Shown here: positions 25,737 to 34,037 of the stretch, in pieces | Numbering within the stretch: the first letter of the stretch is position 1 | Layout: every line of letters begins with the position of its first letter | NCBI GenBank assembly: GCA_029974315.1 | Contig: JARKSE010000157.1 | Coordinates: 1 to 51,432, forward strand | Direction: 5' to 3' | DNA length: 51,432 bases | Source: Paludibacteraceae bacterium | GTDB taxonomy: Bacteria; Bacteroidota; Bacteroidia; Bacteroidales; Paludibacteraceae | The notes under the pieces: generated by a model | Databases searched by the model: none | What the model saw: the letters and a program-made list of their open reading frames with translations, nothing else | What the model was told of the DNA's origin: nothing | Program-made: the position numbers and the translations under genes

Positions 25737-27899
25737 ATGAAAATTTATCAATCAAACGAAATTAAGAACATTGCCGTTATGGGTAGTTCTGGTTCTGGAA
25801 AAACCACTCTGATTGAAGCTATGCTTTACGAGAGTGGTGTTATAAAACGTAGAGGAACCATTGACGCTAAAAACACAGTTTCCGACTATTTCCCTGTAGA
25901 GAAAGAATACGGCTATTCAGTATTTTCAACGCTTGCATCTTTCGAATGGAAAGATAAAATGATGAATTTTATTGATTGTCCGGGCTCTGACGACTTTGTG
26001 GGTAACGTAGTATCGGCACTTACAGTAACGGACATGTCGCTCATGCTTATTAATGCAGCTAACGGAGTTGAAGTAGGTACAATTAACCAATTCAGATATA
26101 TTGAAAACTTAAAAAAACCGCTCTGTTTCTTGATTAATCAAATTGATCATGAAAAAGCTGATTATGAAGGTACTTTAGCAAGTCTTCGCGAAGTGTACGG
26201 CAATAAAATAGTGCCTATACAGTATCCAATCGGCGTTGGAGCATCGTTTTCAGCTATCGTTGATGTGCTCAAACAAAAAATGTATAAATACAAAGAGGGA
26301 GCAAATACACCTGAAATTTTAGAAATCCCTGCTGAAGAAAAAAATCATGCTGACGAACTATACAAAGCTCTTTTAGAAGTTGCTGCCGAGAATGACGAAC
26401 AACTGATGGAAAAATATTTCGACCAAGGTACACTTACCGAAGAAGAGATGCGTATGGGTATCCAAATTGGTATGATTAACGGCGACATCTATCCAGTTTT
26501 TGTAGCTTCGGCTGAAAAAAATTGGGCTGTCCACCGTATTATGAATTTCTTGAGCATTGTGGCACCATCACCTGATCAAATGCCCGCTGCTGTTAACACC
26601 AAAAATCAAGAAGTCGCTATTGATGCTAATGCGCCTACAAGCCTATTTTTCTTCAAAACTACAGTAGAACCACATATTGGTGAAGTTTCGTACTTCAAAG
26701 TTATGTCAGGTAAAGTAAAAGAGGGAGATGATCTTACAAACGTAAGCCGTAACGATGCCAAAGAACGCATTACTCAACTATTCCACGTAGCAGGGCAAAC
26801 CAAAACTAAAACAGAAGAAATGGTTGCTGGTAGTATTGGTGCCACTGTGAAGTTGAAAGATACACATACCGGCAACACGCTTAATGCCAAAGATTGCCGC
26901 CATGTATTTCCTACTGTAAACTATCCGGAACCCAAATATCGTCGCGCTATAAAAGCTGCCAACACAGCTGATGACGAAAAACTGAACGAGCTACTCACAC
27001 GTATGCGTCAAGAAGACCCCACTTGGGTTGTAGAACAATCGAAAGAATTAAAACAAGTTATTGTTTCTGGACAAGGCGAATTCCACTTACGCACGCTTAA
27101 ATGGAGACTCGAAAATAACGAAAAAATTGCAATCGTTTTTGAAGAACCTAGAATTCCTTATCGCGAAACCATTACTAAAGCAGCTCGCGCTGACTACCGC
27201 CACAAAAAACAATCAGGTGGTGCTGGCCAATTTGGTGAAGTGCATTTAATTGTAGAGCCTTACGTTGAAGGTATGCCTGACCCTGTTGTGTACAAATTCG
27301 ACGGACAAGAATTCAAAATCAGCGTACGCGACAAACAAGAATATCAACTCGAATGGGGCGGCAAATTAGTGTACATCAACAGTATCGTAGGAGGTTCTAT
27401 CGATGCCCGCTTTATGCCAGCAATTCTAAAAGGCGTGATGGATCGTTTGGAACAAGGTCCTTTAACTGGTTCGTATGCACGTGACGTACGCGTAATTGTG
27501 TACGATGGAAAAATGCACCCAGTTGATTCCAACGAAATTTCATTCCGTTTAGCTGGACGCAATGCTTTTGCAACAGCGTTTAAAGCTGCAGGACCTAAAG
27601 TTATGGAACCAATCTACGACATGGAAGTGTTGGTACCAAGTGATCGCATGGGCGATGTTATGAGTGACTTACAAGGACGCCGTGCTATTATTATGGGAAT
27701 GAATAGCGAAAGAGGTTTTGAAAAGTTACAAGTTAAAATTCCATTAAAAGAGCTTTCAAATTACTCTACTTCGTTAAGTTCACTGTCTGGTGGTCGTGCT
27801 TCGTTCACGATGAAATTTGCTTCTTACGAACTCTGTCCTGCCGATGTACAAGATAAGTTATTGAAAGAATACGAAGCAAGCGAACAAGATAAAGAATAA
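25737..27899 (+). CDS. Elongation factor G paralogue (EF-G2 type) with altered GTPase site
   Basis: A 720-aa translational GTPase homologue with all EF-G domains. I start at ATG 25737 rather than the TTG at 25731. The P-loop is GSSGSGKTT (16-24). The G3 motif reads DCPGSDDF (80-87), with Ser84 where EF-G has the catalytic His of DTPGHVDF. G4 is NQID (134-137) instead of NKxD. The C-terminal domains IV and V are intact (GGAGQFGEVHLIVEP; PSDRMGDVMSDLQGRRA). It matches the Bacteroides EF-G2 class, reported to support translocation without GTP hydrolysis and to matter during starvation and gut colonisation. The canonical fusA must be elsewhere. Confidence 0.9.
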   Translation: MKIYQSNEIKNIAVMGSSGSGKTTLIEAMLYESGVIKRRGTIDAKNTVSDYFPVEKEYGYSVFSTLASFEWKDKMMNFIDCPGSDDFVGNVVSALTVTDMSLMLINAANGVEVGTINQFRYIENLKKPLCFLINQIDHEKADYEGTLASLREVYGNKIVPIQYPIGVGASFSAIVDVLKQKMYKYKEGANTPEILEIPAEEKNHADELYKALLEVAAENDEQLMEKYFDQGTLTEEEMRMGIQIGMINGDIYPVFVASAEKNWAVHRIMNFLSIVAPSPDQMPAAVNTKNQEVAIDANAPTSLFFFKTTVEPHIGEVSYFKVMSGKVKEGDDLTNVSRNDAKERITQLFHVAGQTKTKTEEMVAGSIGATVKLKDTHTGNTLNAKDCRHVFPTVNYPEPKYRRAIKAANTADDEKLNELLTRMRQEDPTWVVEQSKELKQVIVSGQGEFHLRTLKWRLENNEKIAIVFEEPRIPYRETITKAARADYRHKKQSGGAGQFGEVHLIVEPYVEGMPDPVVYKFDGQEFKISVRDKQEYQLEWGGKLVYINSIVGGSIDARFMPAILKGVMDRLEQGPLTGSYARDVRVIVYDGKMHPVDSNEISFRLAGRNAFATAFKAAGPKVMEPIYDMEVLVPSDRMGDVMSDLQGRRAIIMGMNSERGFEKLQVKIPLKELSNYSTSLSSLSGGRASFTMKFASYELCPADVQDKLLKEYEASEQDKE

Positions 27900-27917
27900 A
27901 TTTATTGTAGCTTTTAT

Positions 27918-27956
27918 AATACAAAGAGCCGACCTTTGAGGTCGGCTCTTTGTATT
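27918..27956. terminator. Perfect 17-bp bidirectional terminator hairpin
   Basis: AATACAAAGAGCCGACC (27918-27934) pairs perfectly with 27940-27956 around the loop TTTGA. It separates the convergent EF-G2 and thioesterase genes and would work for both strands. Confidence 0.85.
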
Positions 27957-27981
27957 AATTATATCAATCGTTGAAAAGAGA

Positions 27982-28710
27982 TTATTCTGCCTTAAATACC
28001 ATCCGAGTTTTACAAAGTGAACGACCTGTAGATGATTTAAGGTCAAAATATATTTCATCACCTTTTTCATCACGTACAATAGCAATCTGCTCACCAAACA
28101 AAGCTTCATGCGTATAATTCACATCAAAACGAGCCAATATTCGATGTTCAAATTGTGCCAAATTAAAAGTATTCAACATCCACTCAATATACTTCATGCT
28201 GTTGGTGTGTTTGTTGAAATCTATATCGCTATAACGTACTGTATGTGTATCAATCGGTTCCACATGCAATTCATCTAACCGAATAGGAGCTTCCATAATG
28301 GGATTTCCTGCAATAATCGCATCGCTTAAATCTGTTTTTTCTTGTAAATTCACAGGACGACGTGTCGCAAAATCAATCATCGACCACAACGATGTAGCTT
28401 TACCTAATTGCTCACCCCTTTCATTAAATATCACAAAATTACGCGTTGTTACCAATTTACCGCAATCATGCACCCACGTTTCAATGGTGATTTTTTCATA
28501 TTGTGTAGGATAATGCTCCATCTCTATAGCTAAACGTGAAACAACCCACGCCAAACCTTGTGCATGCATAGACTCCATACCAAATCCTTTTTCGGAAGCT
28601 GCCAAACCTGCTGCATTAAGCAGACAACCTCCCAAAGCCGTTAAAGTCATACGTTTAGTATAATCAACCTCTTGCGGATAAATAAAAAATTCAAAACGTT
28701 GTTTTTCCAT
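27982..28710 (-). CDS. Acyl-ACP thioesterase
   Basis: A 242-aa hot-dog-fold thioesterase of the FatA/FatB-like family, releasing fatty acids from acyl-ACP in the cytoplasm. I chose ATG 28710 (MEKQRFEFFIYPQEVDY); a longer frame from 28755 begins inside the PAP2 coding sequence. Family marks are the paired hot-dog repeats with WVVSRLAIEMEHYP, VHDCGKLVTTRNF and the second-repeat segment DIDFNKHTNSMKYIEWMLN that holds the catalytic Asn/His. It begins 5 nt after the PAP2 gene. Position in an envelope-lipid gene set suggests it adjusts the acyl pool, though this is inference. Confidence 0.88.
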   Translation of the reverse strand: MEKQRFEFFIYPQEVDYTKRMTLTALGGCLLNAAGLAASEKGFGMESMHAQGLAWVVSRLAIEMEHYPTQYEKITIETWVHDCGKLVTTRNFVIFNERGEQLGKATSLWSMIDFATRRPVNLQEKTDLSDAIIAGNPIMEAPIRLDELHVEPIDTHTVRYSDIDFNKHTNSMKYIEWMLNTFNLAQFEHRILARFDVNYTHEALFGEQIAIVRDEKGDEIYFDLKSSTGRSLCKTRMVFKAE

Positions 28711-28715
28711 AATTG

Positions 28716-29384
28716 TTAGCGTTTTAATACATCGAGCAGCGATTTGCTGTACCAATTATATGATTTACGCTGATAAAGCCAATAAGCTACCAATGTCATC
28801 ACTACACCAATAAAAGAACCTAATAATATATCTTCAGCAAAGTGTTGCGATAAATAAACACGCGAATACGCCGTCAATGCTGCCAGAATAAAAAAGCAAA
28901 CTGCCAGCCATGATTTTTTCTGAAAAATAAGCGTCAAAGCCAGCATCAACGAAAACACCGTAGCTGTATGTCCCGAGGGGAAACTATGTACTTGATGTAA
29001 CGTAACTCCCTCAACCTGATGCAATATAACATCGGGGAAATGCATTTGAAAAAACAGTGACGGGCGAGGAGCGCTCACTATTTGCTTAATAGGAAATACA
29101 AACAGAGCTGTAAGTAGTTGAGCTACTACTACAAATAGCGAATCACCGATTTTATAAAATAATAAAACCGCAGCAATTACAAACGGAATAAAACCGCCCA
29201 ATTCTGTAATATATTTAAAAAACAGATCTTGAAAGCTCACCCATGTGGGGGATAAACCTGCTAAATAATCGTTAGTTAGTGTTAAATGTAAGCCAGCTTT
29301 TTCAATAGACATGACCAAACCCAACAATCCTATGGCAAACAACAGATAGAGAACAATAAACAATTTACAAGCAGTAGATTTCAT
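28716..29384 (-). CDS. PAP2-family membrane phosphatase (candidate lipid A or undecaprenyl-PP phosphatase)
   Basis: A 222-aa membrane protein with five to six hydrophobic segments and the complete PAP2 triad: K100-x6-RP (KQIVSAPRP), PSGH at 136-139, and SR-x5-H-x3-D at 174-185 (SRVYLSQHFAED). The acid-phosphatase site would face the periplasm. It follows the EptA-like gene by 18 nt. That pairing recalls the Helicobacter lpxE-eptA pair, in which a lipid A phosphate is removed and replaced by phosphoethanolamine. Lipid A dephosphorylation is therefore favoured, but an undecaprenyl-pyrophosphatase role cannot be excluded. Confidence 0.85.
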   Translation of the reverse strand: MKSTACKLFIVLYLLFAIGLLGLVMSIEKAGLHLTLTNDYLAGLSPTWVSFQDLFFKYITELGGFIPFVIAAVLLFYKIGDSLFVVVAQLLTALFVFPIKQIVSAPRPSLFFQMHFPDVILHQVEGVTLHQVHSFPSGHTATVFSLMLALTLIFQKKSWLAVCFFILAALTAYSRVYLSQHFAEDILLGSFIGVVMTLVAYWLYQRKSYNWYSKSLLDVLKR

Positions 29385-29402
29385 ACATACAAAATTAAAA
29401 CA

Positions 29403-30965
29403 TCACTCAAAAATAGACATTTTTTCGTCATAAATAGGAGTTTGTACGCCTAAAAAATCGAGTACACTGTGAAAAACATGATATTGTGTCAATTCATCGT
29501 TAGATTTTAAAGTTTTTGATCCTGTTGAAGTCCATACGATAAAAGGAATTTCATATTGCTCTTTTGGTGCTATACTTAACGGGAAACCGTGCATGTACAA
29601 ATTGTTCTCGCCTAACGATTCGCCATGATCAGACACATACAGCATAGCCGTGTGATACTCGTCAAGCGATTGCAAACCATTGATGACACGAGCCAACAAA
29701 TAATCGGTATAGACAATCGTATTATCGTAAGCATTGATGAGTTCATCGTGCGTACAATTTCCTAATTCTACGCTATTACAAACGGGCTGAAACACCTCAA
29801 ATTGCGGCGGATATTTTTTACTATATTGTGGTCCATGGCTTGTGTTTGTATGTAAAACCACTAACACTTTGTGGTTGTCGCTGGCTAACATTTGCTCCTT
29901 TAAACCCGTTAAAAGAATTTCATCATACTCACACGCTTCGCCCTGACAATCTGCACTAAGCTCATTTTTGTGTATATAATGCTGAATATGAATAGGTGGC
30001 TCCCCCCAGTTTGATGTACGCCAAATTACTTCCACACCATTACGATATAAATAGTTAGGCAAAAGTTCGTACAGCTCACTTGTTTCTTTATAATCCAAAA
30101 TACTTTTTACGCTTGCAGTAGTATAAGTCGATGACGAATTAGCTTTAAAAGCCGACACATTAGAAATTTGGGACAACAGCGGATTAGTATTGCGCTCATA
30201 ACCATACAGTGAAAAATTCTGACGCCGTGCCGATTCGCCAATAACTAATATAACCACCGATTTTTCTTGATCAATCGCCGTGACATCGGGCAATAAAATT
30301 TCCTCTTGTTGCTGTTTATGCTTGTGTGTTTGATACAGCACGGCATTAACCGTATAAGACCACGGCATAGCCAGTCCACCCAATACTTTGGCATTTTTAT
30401 CAATCCACAGCCAATGACTTGCATTCGCAAAAACTAAAATTACCAATAACAACACGCTCAACGACGTAATTGTAAAAAATCGCTTCCAGCTGCCAAAAAT
30501 AATTTTGGTTTTAATAATGTAAATGCTAGGCAAAATACCTAACAAGAAAAAATAAAGCAGAAAACCAAGCGAGAAAAATCCTGAAGCTTCATCAAAATTG
30601 GTATTAAATACATTGCCAATCATACTCTCGTCGAGTATAACACTGTAAGTATTAACAAAATAGAGTGCTATCGAGTTGAGCAAAAACACAACAACTAATA
30701 AGCCTTTCCCTACACCTCGCAATAGAAAAAGTAGCAAGTAGAAAACAAAAAAGTTCGTCACTAACATCACCACAATCAAGCTCACAATGATAACGACTCC
30801 ACTGAGCGTGCTATAACCAACATTTTCAAAAACAAACGAGAAAAACGGGAAATGGAAAAACAGAAAATTAGCCACACTCAACAATACGGCAAAAACCGTA
30901 AGTTTAACATCGCGTGTTAAGAGCGATAAAAGGGTATGAAATTTTGAACAATAAGGCATATTCAT
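29403..30965 (-). CDS. EptA-like phosphoethanolamine transferase
   Basis: A 520-aa inner-membrane sulfatase-fold enzyme that moves phosphoethanolamine from phosphatidylethanolamine to lipid A or another glycan. Five N-terminal transmembrane segments (about residues 20-180) precede a periplasmic catalytic domain with GESARRQNFSLYGY (from 243), the probable nucleophile Thr280 in SSSTYTTASV, and the metal motif SDHGESLGE. Length is normal. In Gram-negatives this modification gives resistance to cationic peptides such as polymyxin. It sits between a coiled-coil membrane protein and the PAP2 phosphatase. Confidence 0.92.
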   Translation of the reverse strand: MNMPYCSKFHTLLSLLTRDVKLTVFAVLLSVANFLFFHFPFFSFVFENVGYSTLSGVVIIVSLIVVMLVTNFFVFYLLLFLLRGVGKGLLVVVFLLNSIALYFVNTYSVILDESMIGNVFNTNFDEASGFFSLGFLLYFFLLGILPSIYIIKTKIIFGSWKRFFTITSLSVLLLVILVFANASHWLWIDKNAKVLGGLAMPWSYTVNAVLYQTHKHKQQQEEILLPDVTAIDQEKSVVILVIGESARRQNFSLYGYERNTNPLLSQISNVSAFKANSSSTYTTASVKSILDYKETSELYELLPNYLYRNGVEVIWRTSNWGEPPIHIQHYIHKNELSADCQGEACEYDEILLTGLKEQMLASDNHKVLVVLHTNTSHGPQYSKKYPPQFEVFQPVCNSVELGNCTHDELINAYDNTIVYTDYLLARVINGLQSLDEYHTAMLYVSDHGESLGENNLYMHGFPLSIAPKEQYEIPFIVWTSTGSKTLKSNDELTQYHVFHSVLDFLGVQTPIYDEKMSIFE

Positions 30966-31007
30966 GAAAATTTGTACAAAAAAATAGTAATCAGTTAGCC
31001 GTCAACA

Positions 31008-31901
31008 TTACTTGCCTAAATTAAAGACTTGATTTCCAACCAAATGACCATCGATAAAAATATCGACACGATATGCACCTGCCAGCAACACCTCTTCTAC
31101 ATTCCAATACAACGTAGTAGATAACTCTTCGCCACCATACTCAATCTCCTTTTTGCACGAGTACTGAATAGTTTGATTTTCGTAAGAGAATAAATCTGTT
31201 GCTCGTTTTTGTAACACACCATCGTCAGGCGTCATAATACGCAAATAAACTGTTTTTTGCCCCACTTCCGCAGTAGGATTTTTCGCAATGGTAAAATCAA
31301 ATTGGATAAGTGCAATTTTCGATAAGCGAGTCGTTTTTTTATTACGACTATTGAGTGTGGTTACCACGACATTGCGCGCATCAAGTTGGGCAGCTATAGA
31401 AACAATTTTAGACAGTTGCTGCTTTTCTGTTGCGAGCTGTTCAGCGGTTTTGGTCGCTTCTTGATATTTTTGTGTTACCGTACGATTTTCAGTGACTAAT
31501 TTGGTGTTGATATGATTTAACGAATCCACTTGTGAAACGTAATATACCAGCACTTTACGCACCGACGCCAACTCTTTTTTCAATTCGGCAATACGCCGTG
31601 CATTAGTTGCCTTTACGGTTTTCAACTCTTCTAAAAGCAACTGCACACGAGCTTGTTCTTGATCGAGTAATTTCAAAAGAGAGTCGTTATTCGTTTTATA
31701 TGAAAAACCCTCCATTTCAACCGACAAATCGGTATATTCTTGTTCTAACTGCTCCTTTTCATAGGTCATCATTTCGACCATCTCTGCCATTTCAATCTCT
31801 GTTTGGCTTGATTTTTGCCAGAAGAAAAACACAGTAGCCAATAAACCTAATATAATAAGAATGCCTACAAACGCCCATGCTGTATAATCTTTTCTTTCCA
31901 T
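31008..31901 (-). CDS. Single-pass membrane protein with long coiled coil, function unknown
   Basis: A 297-aa protein. I use ATG 31901; a start two codons earlier would be TTG. Residues ~8-30 form one transmembrane helix (AFVGILIILGLLATVFFFW), residues ~35-165 a charged coiled coil rich in Glu, Lys and Leu heptads, and residues ~190-297 a compact beta-rich domain (ALIQFDFTIAKNPTAEVGQK; YRVDIFIDGHLVGNQVF). No enzymatic motif is seen. The topology suggests a periplasmic or envelope scaffold anchored in the inner membrane. It is first in the minus-strand run before the EptA-like gene, with 42 nt between them. Confidence 0.75.
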   Translation of the reverse strand: MERKDYTAWAFVGILIILGLLATVFFFWQKSSQTEIEMAEMVEMMTYEKEQLEQEYTDLSVEMEGFSYKTNNDSLLKLLDQEQARVQLLLEELKTVKATNARRIAELKKELASVRKVLVYYVSQVDSLNHINTKLVTENRTVTQKYQEATKTAEQLATEKQQLSKIVSIAAQLDARNVVVTTLNSRNKKTTRLSKIALIQFDFTIAKNPTAEVGQKTVYLRIMTPDDGVLQKRATDLFSYENQTIQYSCKKEIEYGGEELSTTLYWNVEEVLLAGAYRVDIFIDGHLVGNQVFNLGK

Positions 31902-31954
31902 AATCAACTGTTTATCAATTAATTGTAATGTTTGCTTGGTTGTAAAAAACCTTG

Positions 31955-31986
31955 CAAAAATACAACTTTATTTACAATATTACAAA
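31955..31986 (-). promoter_or_regulatory. Promoter for the coiled-coil/eptA gene run
   Basis: Minus strand: TTTG (31986-31983), a 20-nt spacer and TATTTTTG (31962-31955), then 53 nt to the ATG. Confidence 0.6.
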
Positions 31987-32088
31987 TACACAAACGTCAA
32001 TCATTCAGGCGTAACACGTGGTTAGGAAGAGAAAGAAAAATTGTATAAAATAAATAGAGAAAAATTTCTTTAATCGTTTTTTTCGTTT

Positions 32089-32096
32089 TACCTTTG
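32089..32096 (+). promoter_or_regulatory. Promoter -7 element for mdh
   Basis: TACCTTTG matches TAnnTTTG, 62 nt before the mdh ATG; a T-rich tract lies at the -33 position but not an exact TTTG. Confidence 0.55.
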
Positions 32097-32158
32097 TAGC
32101 AGTATTCAGTAAAATACACAATAAACAAATCATTATAACCCTTTAAAACTTAAACACT

Positions 32159-33100
32159 ATGTCAAAAGTAACCGTTGTTGGTGCAGGTAACGTAGGAGCT
32201 ACGTGTGCCAATGTATTAGCAGTCAATGAAGTAGCAAACGAAGTTGTACTTATCGACATCAAAGAAGGTTTTGCTGAAGGCAAAGCTATGGACATTATGC
32301 AAACAGCTCAATTAATGGGCTTCGACACTGTAGTAACTGGTGTAACTGGCGATTATTCAAAAACTGCTAACTCTGACGTAGTAGTTATCACGTCTGGTAT
32401 TCCACGTAAACCAGGTATGACACGCGAAGAACTTATTGGCGTAAATGCTGGCATCGTAAAATCGGTAGCTAAAAGTGCTTTGGAATATTCTCCAAATGCT
32501 ATTTTAGTTATTGTATCAAACCCAATGGACCCAATGGCTTACCTCACACTTAAAACACTCGGCTTACCACGTAACCGCGTGATTGGTATGGGTGGTGCTT
32601 TGGATAGCTCACGTTTCAAATATTTCTTAAGCCTAGCACTTAACTGCAACGCTAACGAAGTAGAAGGTTTAGTAATCGGCGGACACGGCGACACTACTAT
32701 GATTCCTTTGACTCGCTTAGCTACTTACAAAGGCGTGCCAGTAAGCACTTTATTGAGCGCTGAAAAATTAGAAGAAGTAGCTAAAGCAACTATGGTTGGT
32801 GGCGCCACATTGACTGGTTTACTTGGTACTTCTGCTTGGATGGCTCCTGGTGCAGCAGCTTCATTCTTAGTAGAATCTATCATCAAAAACCAAGGTAAAT
32901 TAATCGTTTGTGCTGCTTCATGCGAAGGCGAATATGGCATGAAAGACATCATGATTGGTGTTCCATGTATCATTGGCAAAAACGGTATCGAAAAAATCGT
33001 TGAATTTGAATTAAACGCTGACGAAAAAGCAAAATTAGCAGCAAGCGAAGCAGCTGTACGCGGTACAAATGCAGTTCTTTACGCTGAAGGCATTCTCTAA
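32159..33100 (+). CDS. mdh: Malate dehydrogenase
   Basis: A 313-aa NAD-dependent enzyme of the LDH-like malate dehydrogenase group, interconverting malate and oxaloacetate. The Rossmann motif GAGNVGAT lies at the N-terminus. Substrate-binding Arg83 and Arg89 (IPRKPGMTRE), Arg152, and catalytic His176 (GGHGDTTM) are present. In an anaerobe it would serve the reductive branch from oxaloacetate to succinate. It is monocistronic: own promoter, and a strong terminator 22 nt after the stop. Codons look highly optimised compared with neighbours. Confidence 0.96.
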   Translation: MSKVTVVGAGNVGATCANVLAVNEVANEVVLIDIKEGFAEGKAMDIMQTAQLMGFDTVVTGVTGDYSKTANSDVVVITSGIPRKPGMTREELIGVNAGIVKSVAKSALEYSPNAILVIVSNPMDPMAYLTLKTLGLPRNRVIGMGGALDSSRFKYFLSLALNCNANEVEGLVIGGHGDTTMIPLTRLATYKGVPVSTLLSAEKLEEVAKATMVGGATLTGLLGTSAWMAPGAAASFLVESIIKNQGKLIVCAASCEGEYGMKDIMIGVPCIIGKNGIEKIVEFELNADEKAKLAASEAAVRGTNAVLYAEGIL

Positions 33101-33122
33101 TAAGTTCGTGTATATAAATAGG

Positions 33123-33157
33123 AAAAAACCTTGAACACATCGTTCAAGGTTTTTTTT
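33123..33157 (+). terminator. Intrinsic terminator after mdh
   Basis: ACCTTGAAC and GTTCAAGGT pair around ACATC, flanked by an A-tract and followed by eight T residues: a textbook rho-independent terminator. Confidence 0.9.
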
Positions 33158-33190
33158 GTGTACACAGACGCCTACTTTCATAAATTTTAT

Positions 33191-33198
33191 TACTTTTG
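33191..33198 (+). promoter_or_regulatory. Promoter -7 element abutting pgeF (leaderless arrangement)
   Basis: TACTTTTG matches TAnnTTTG and ends only 4 nt before ATG 33203, so transcription would begin at or beside the start codon. Confidence 0.5.
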
Positions 33199-33202
33199 TT
33201 GC

Positions 33203-33985
33203 ATGATGCATTACCAACTATTCGAAGCGCACAAAAACCTTGTAGGCTTCACTACCGAACGTGACGGTGGCGTAAGCTTAGGCAACTACCAATCGCTAAA
33301 TTTATGCCACTACGTGAACGATAATCCCGAACACGTCGCCCGTAATCGCCAACTCGTGTGCAATCAGTTGGGCATCGATGCTGCTCAACTCATTTTTCCA
33401 CGTCAAACACATAGCAATCATCTATTAGTGATTGACGAGGCATTTCTAAAACTAAGGGCTAAAAAACAGACCGCTTTATTAGAAGGCGTGGATGCGTTGA
33501 TAACGGCTCAAAAATCCATTTGCATTGGCATCAACACCGCCGACTGCGTACCTGTGCTGCTGTTTGATCCCGAACACAACGTGATAGCCGTGGCACACGC
33601 TGGCTGGCGTGGCACCGTAGCACGCATAGCTGCCAAAACAGCGCAACAGATGATACAAGACTTTCAGTGCCGTGCCGAAAACCTGTTAGTGGCCATTGGT
33701 CCGAGCATCTCTGCTGCCAATTACGAAGTGGGTAACGACGTATTAGCCGAATTTGTAAAAGCCGACTTCCCTACGGGCAAATGCTTTACCAAAGCAACCA
33801 ACAGCGATAAATTACAGTTGGATTTATGGGCAGCCAATCGGTGGCAACTGGAAGAACTCGGCATTTTACCCGAACATATCGAAGTGGCAGGCATTTGTAC
33901 CTTCGCCCAAGCCGACACCTATTTCTCAGCACGCAAACTTGGCATTAACTCTGGTCGCATTGCTTCGTGCTTGATGATGAAATAA
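33203..33985 (+). CDS. pgeF: PgeF/YfiH-family multicopper-like protein (peptidoglycan editing factor / purine nucleosidase)
   Basis: A 260-aa member of the DUF152/Cu-oxidase_4 family. I start at ATG 33203 because an open frame from 33131 runs through the mdh terminator. Motifs are RQTHSNH, INTADCVPVLLFD, AHAGWRGTVARIA and the C-terminal CTFAQADTYFSAR, which supply the His-Cys-His metal site. Relatives have been described as adenosine/inosine phosphorylase-like enzymes and as factors that keep L-Ser out of peptidoglycan precursors. ATG 33206 is an equal alternative start. Gene length is normal. Confidence 0.9.
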   Translation: MMHYQLFEAHKNLVGFTTERDGGVSLGNYQSLNLCHYVNDNPEHVARNRQLVCNQLGIDAAQLIFPRQTHSNHLLVIDEAFLKLRAKKQTALLEGVDALITAQKSICIGINTADCVPVLLFDPEHNVIAVAHAGWRGTVARIAAKTAQQMIQDFQCRAENLLVAIGPSISAANYEVGNDVLAEFVKADFPTGKCFTKATNSDKLQLDLWAANRWQLEELGILPEHIEVAGICTFAQADTYFSARKLGINSGRIASCLMMK

Positions 33986-34001
33986 AACCTGTATATTTTC
34001 A

Positions 34002-34031
34002 TTGGCAAGTAATAAATAAATTGTAAATTTG
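34002..34031 (+). promoter_or_regulatory. Promoter for the DpnI-like gene
   Basis: TTG at 34002-34004, a 19-nt spacer and TAAATTTG at 34024-34031. The -7 element ends 6 nt before ATG 34038, predicting an almost leaderless transcript. Confidence 0.6.
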
Positions 34032-34037
34032 CAAGAA

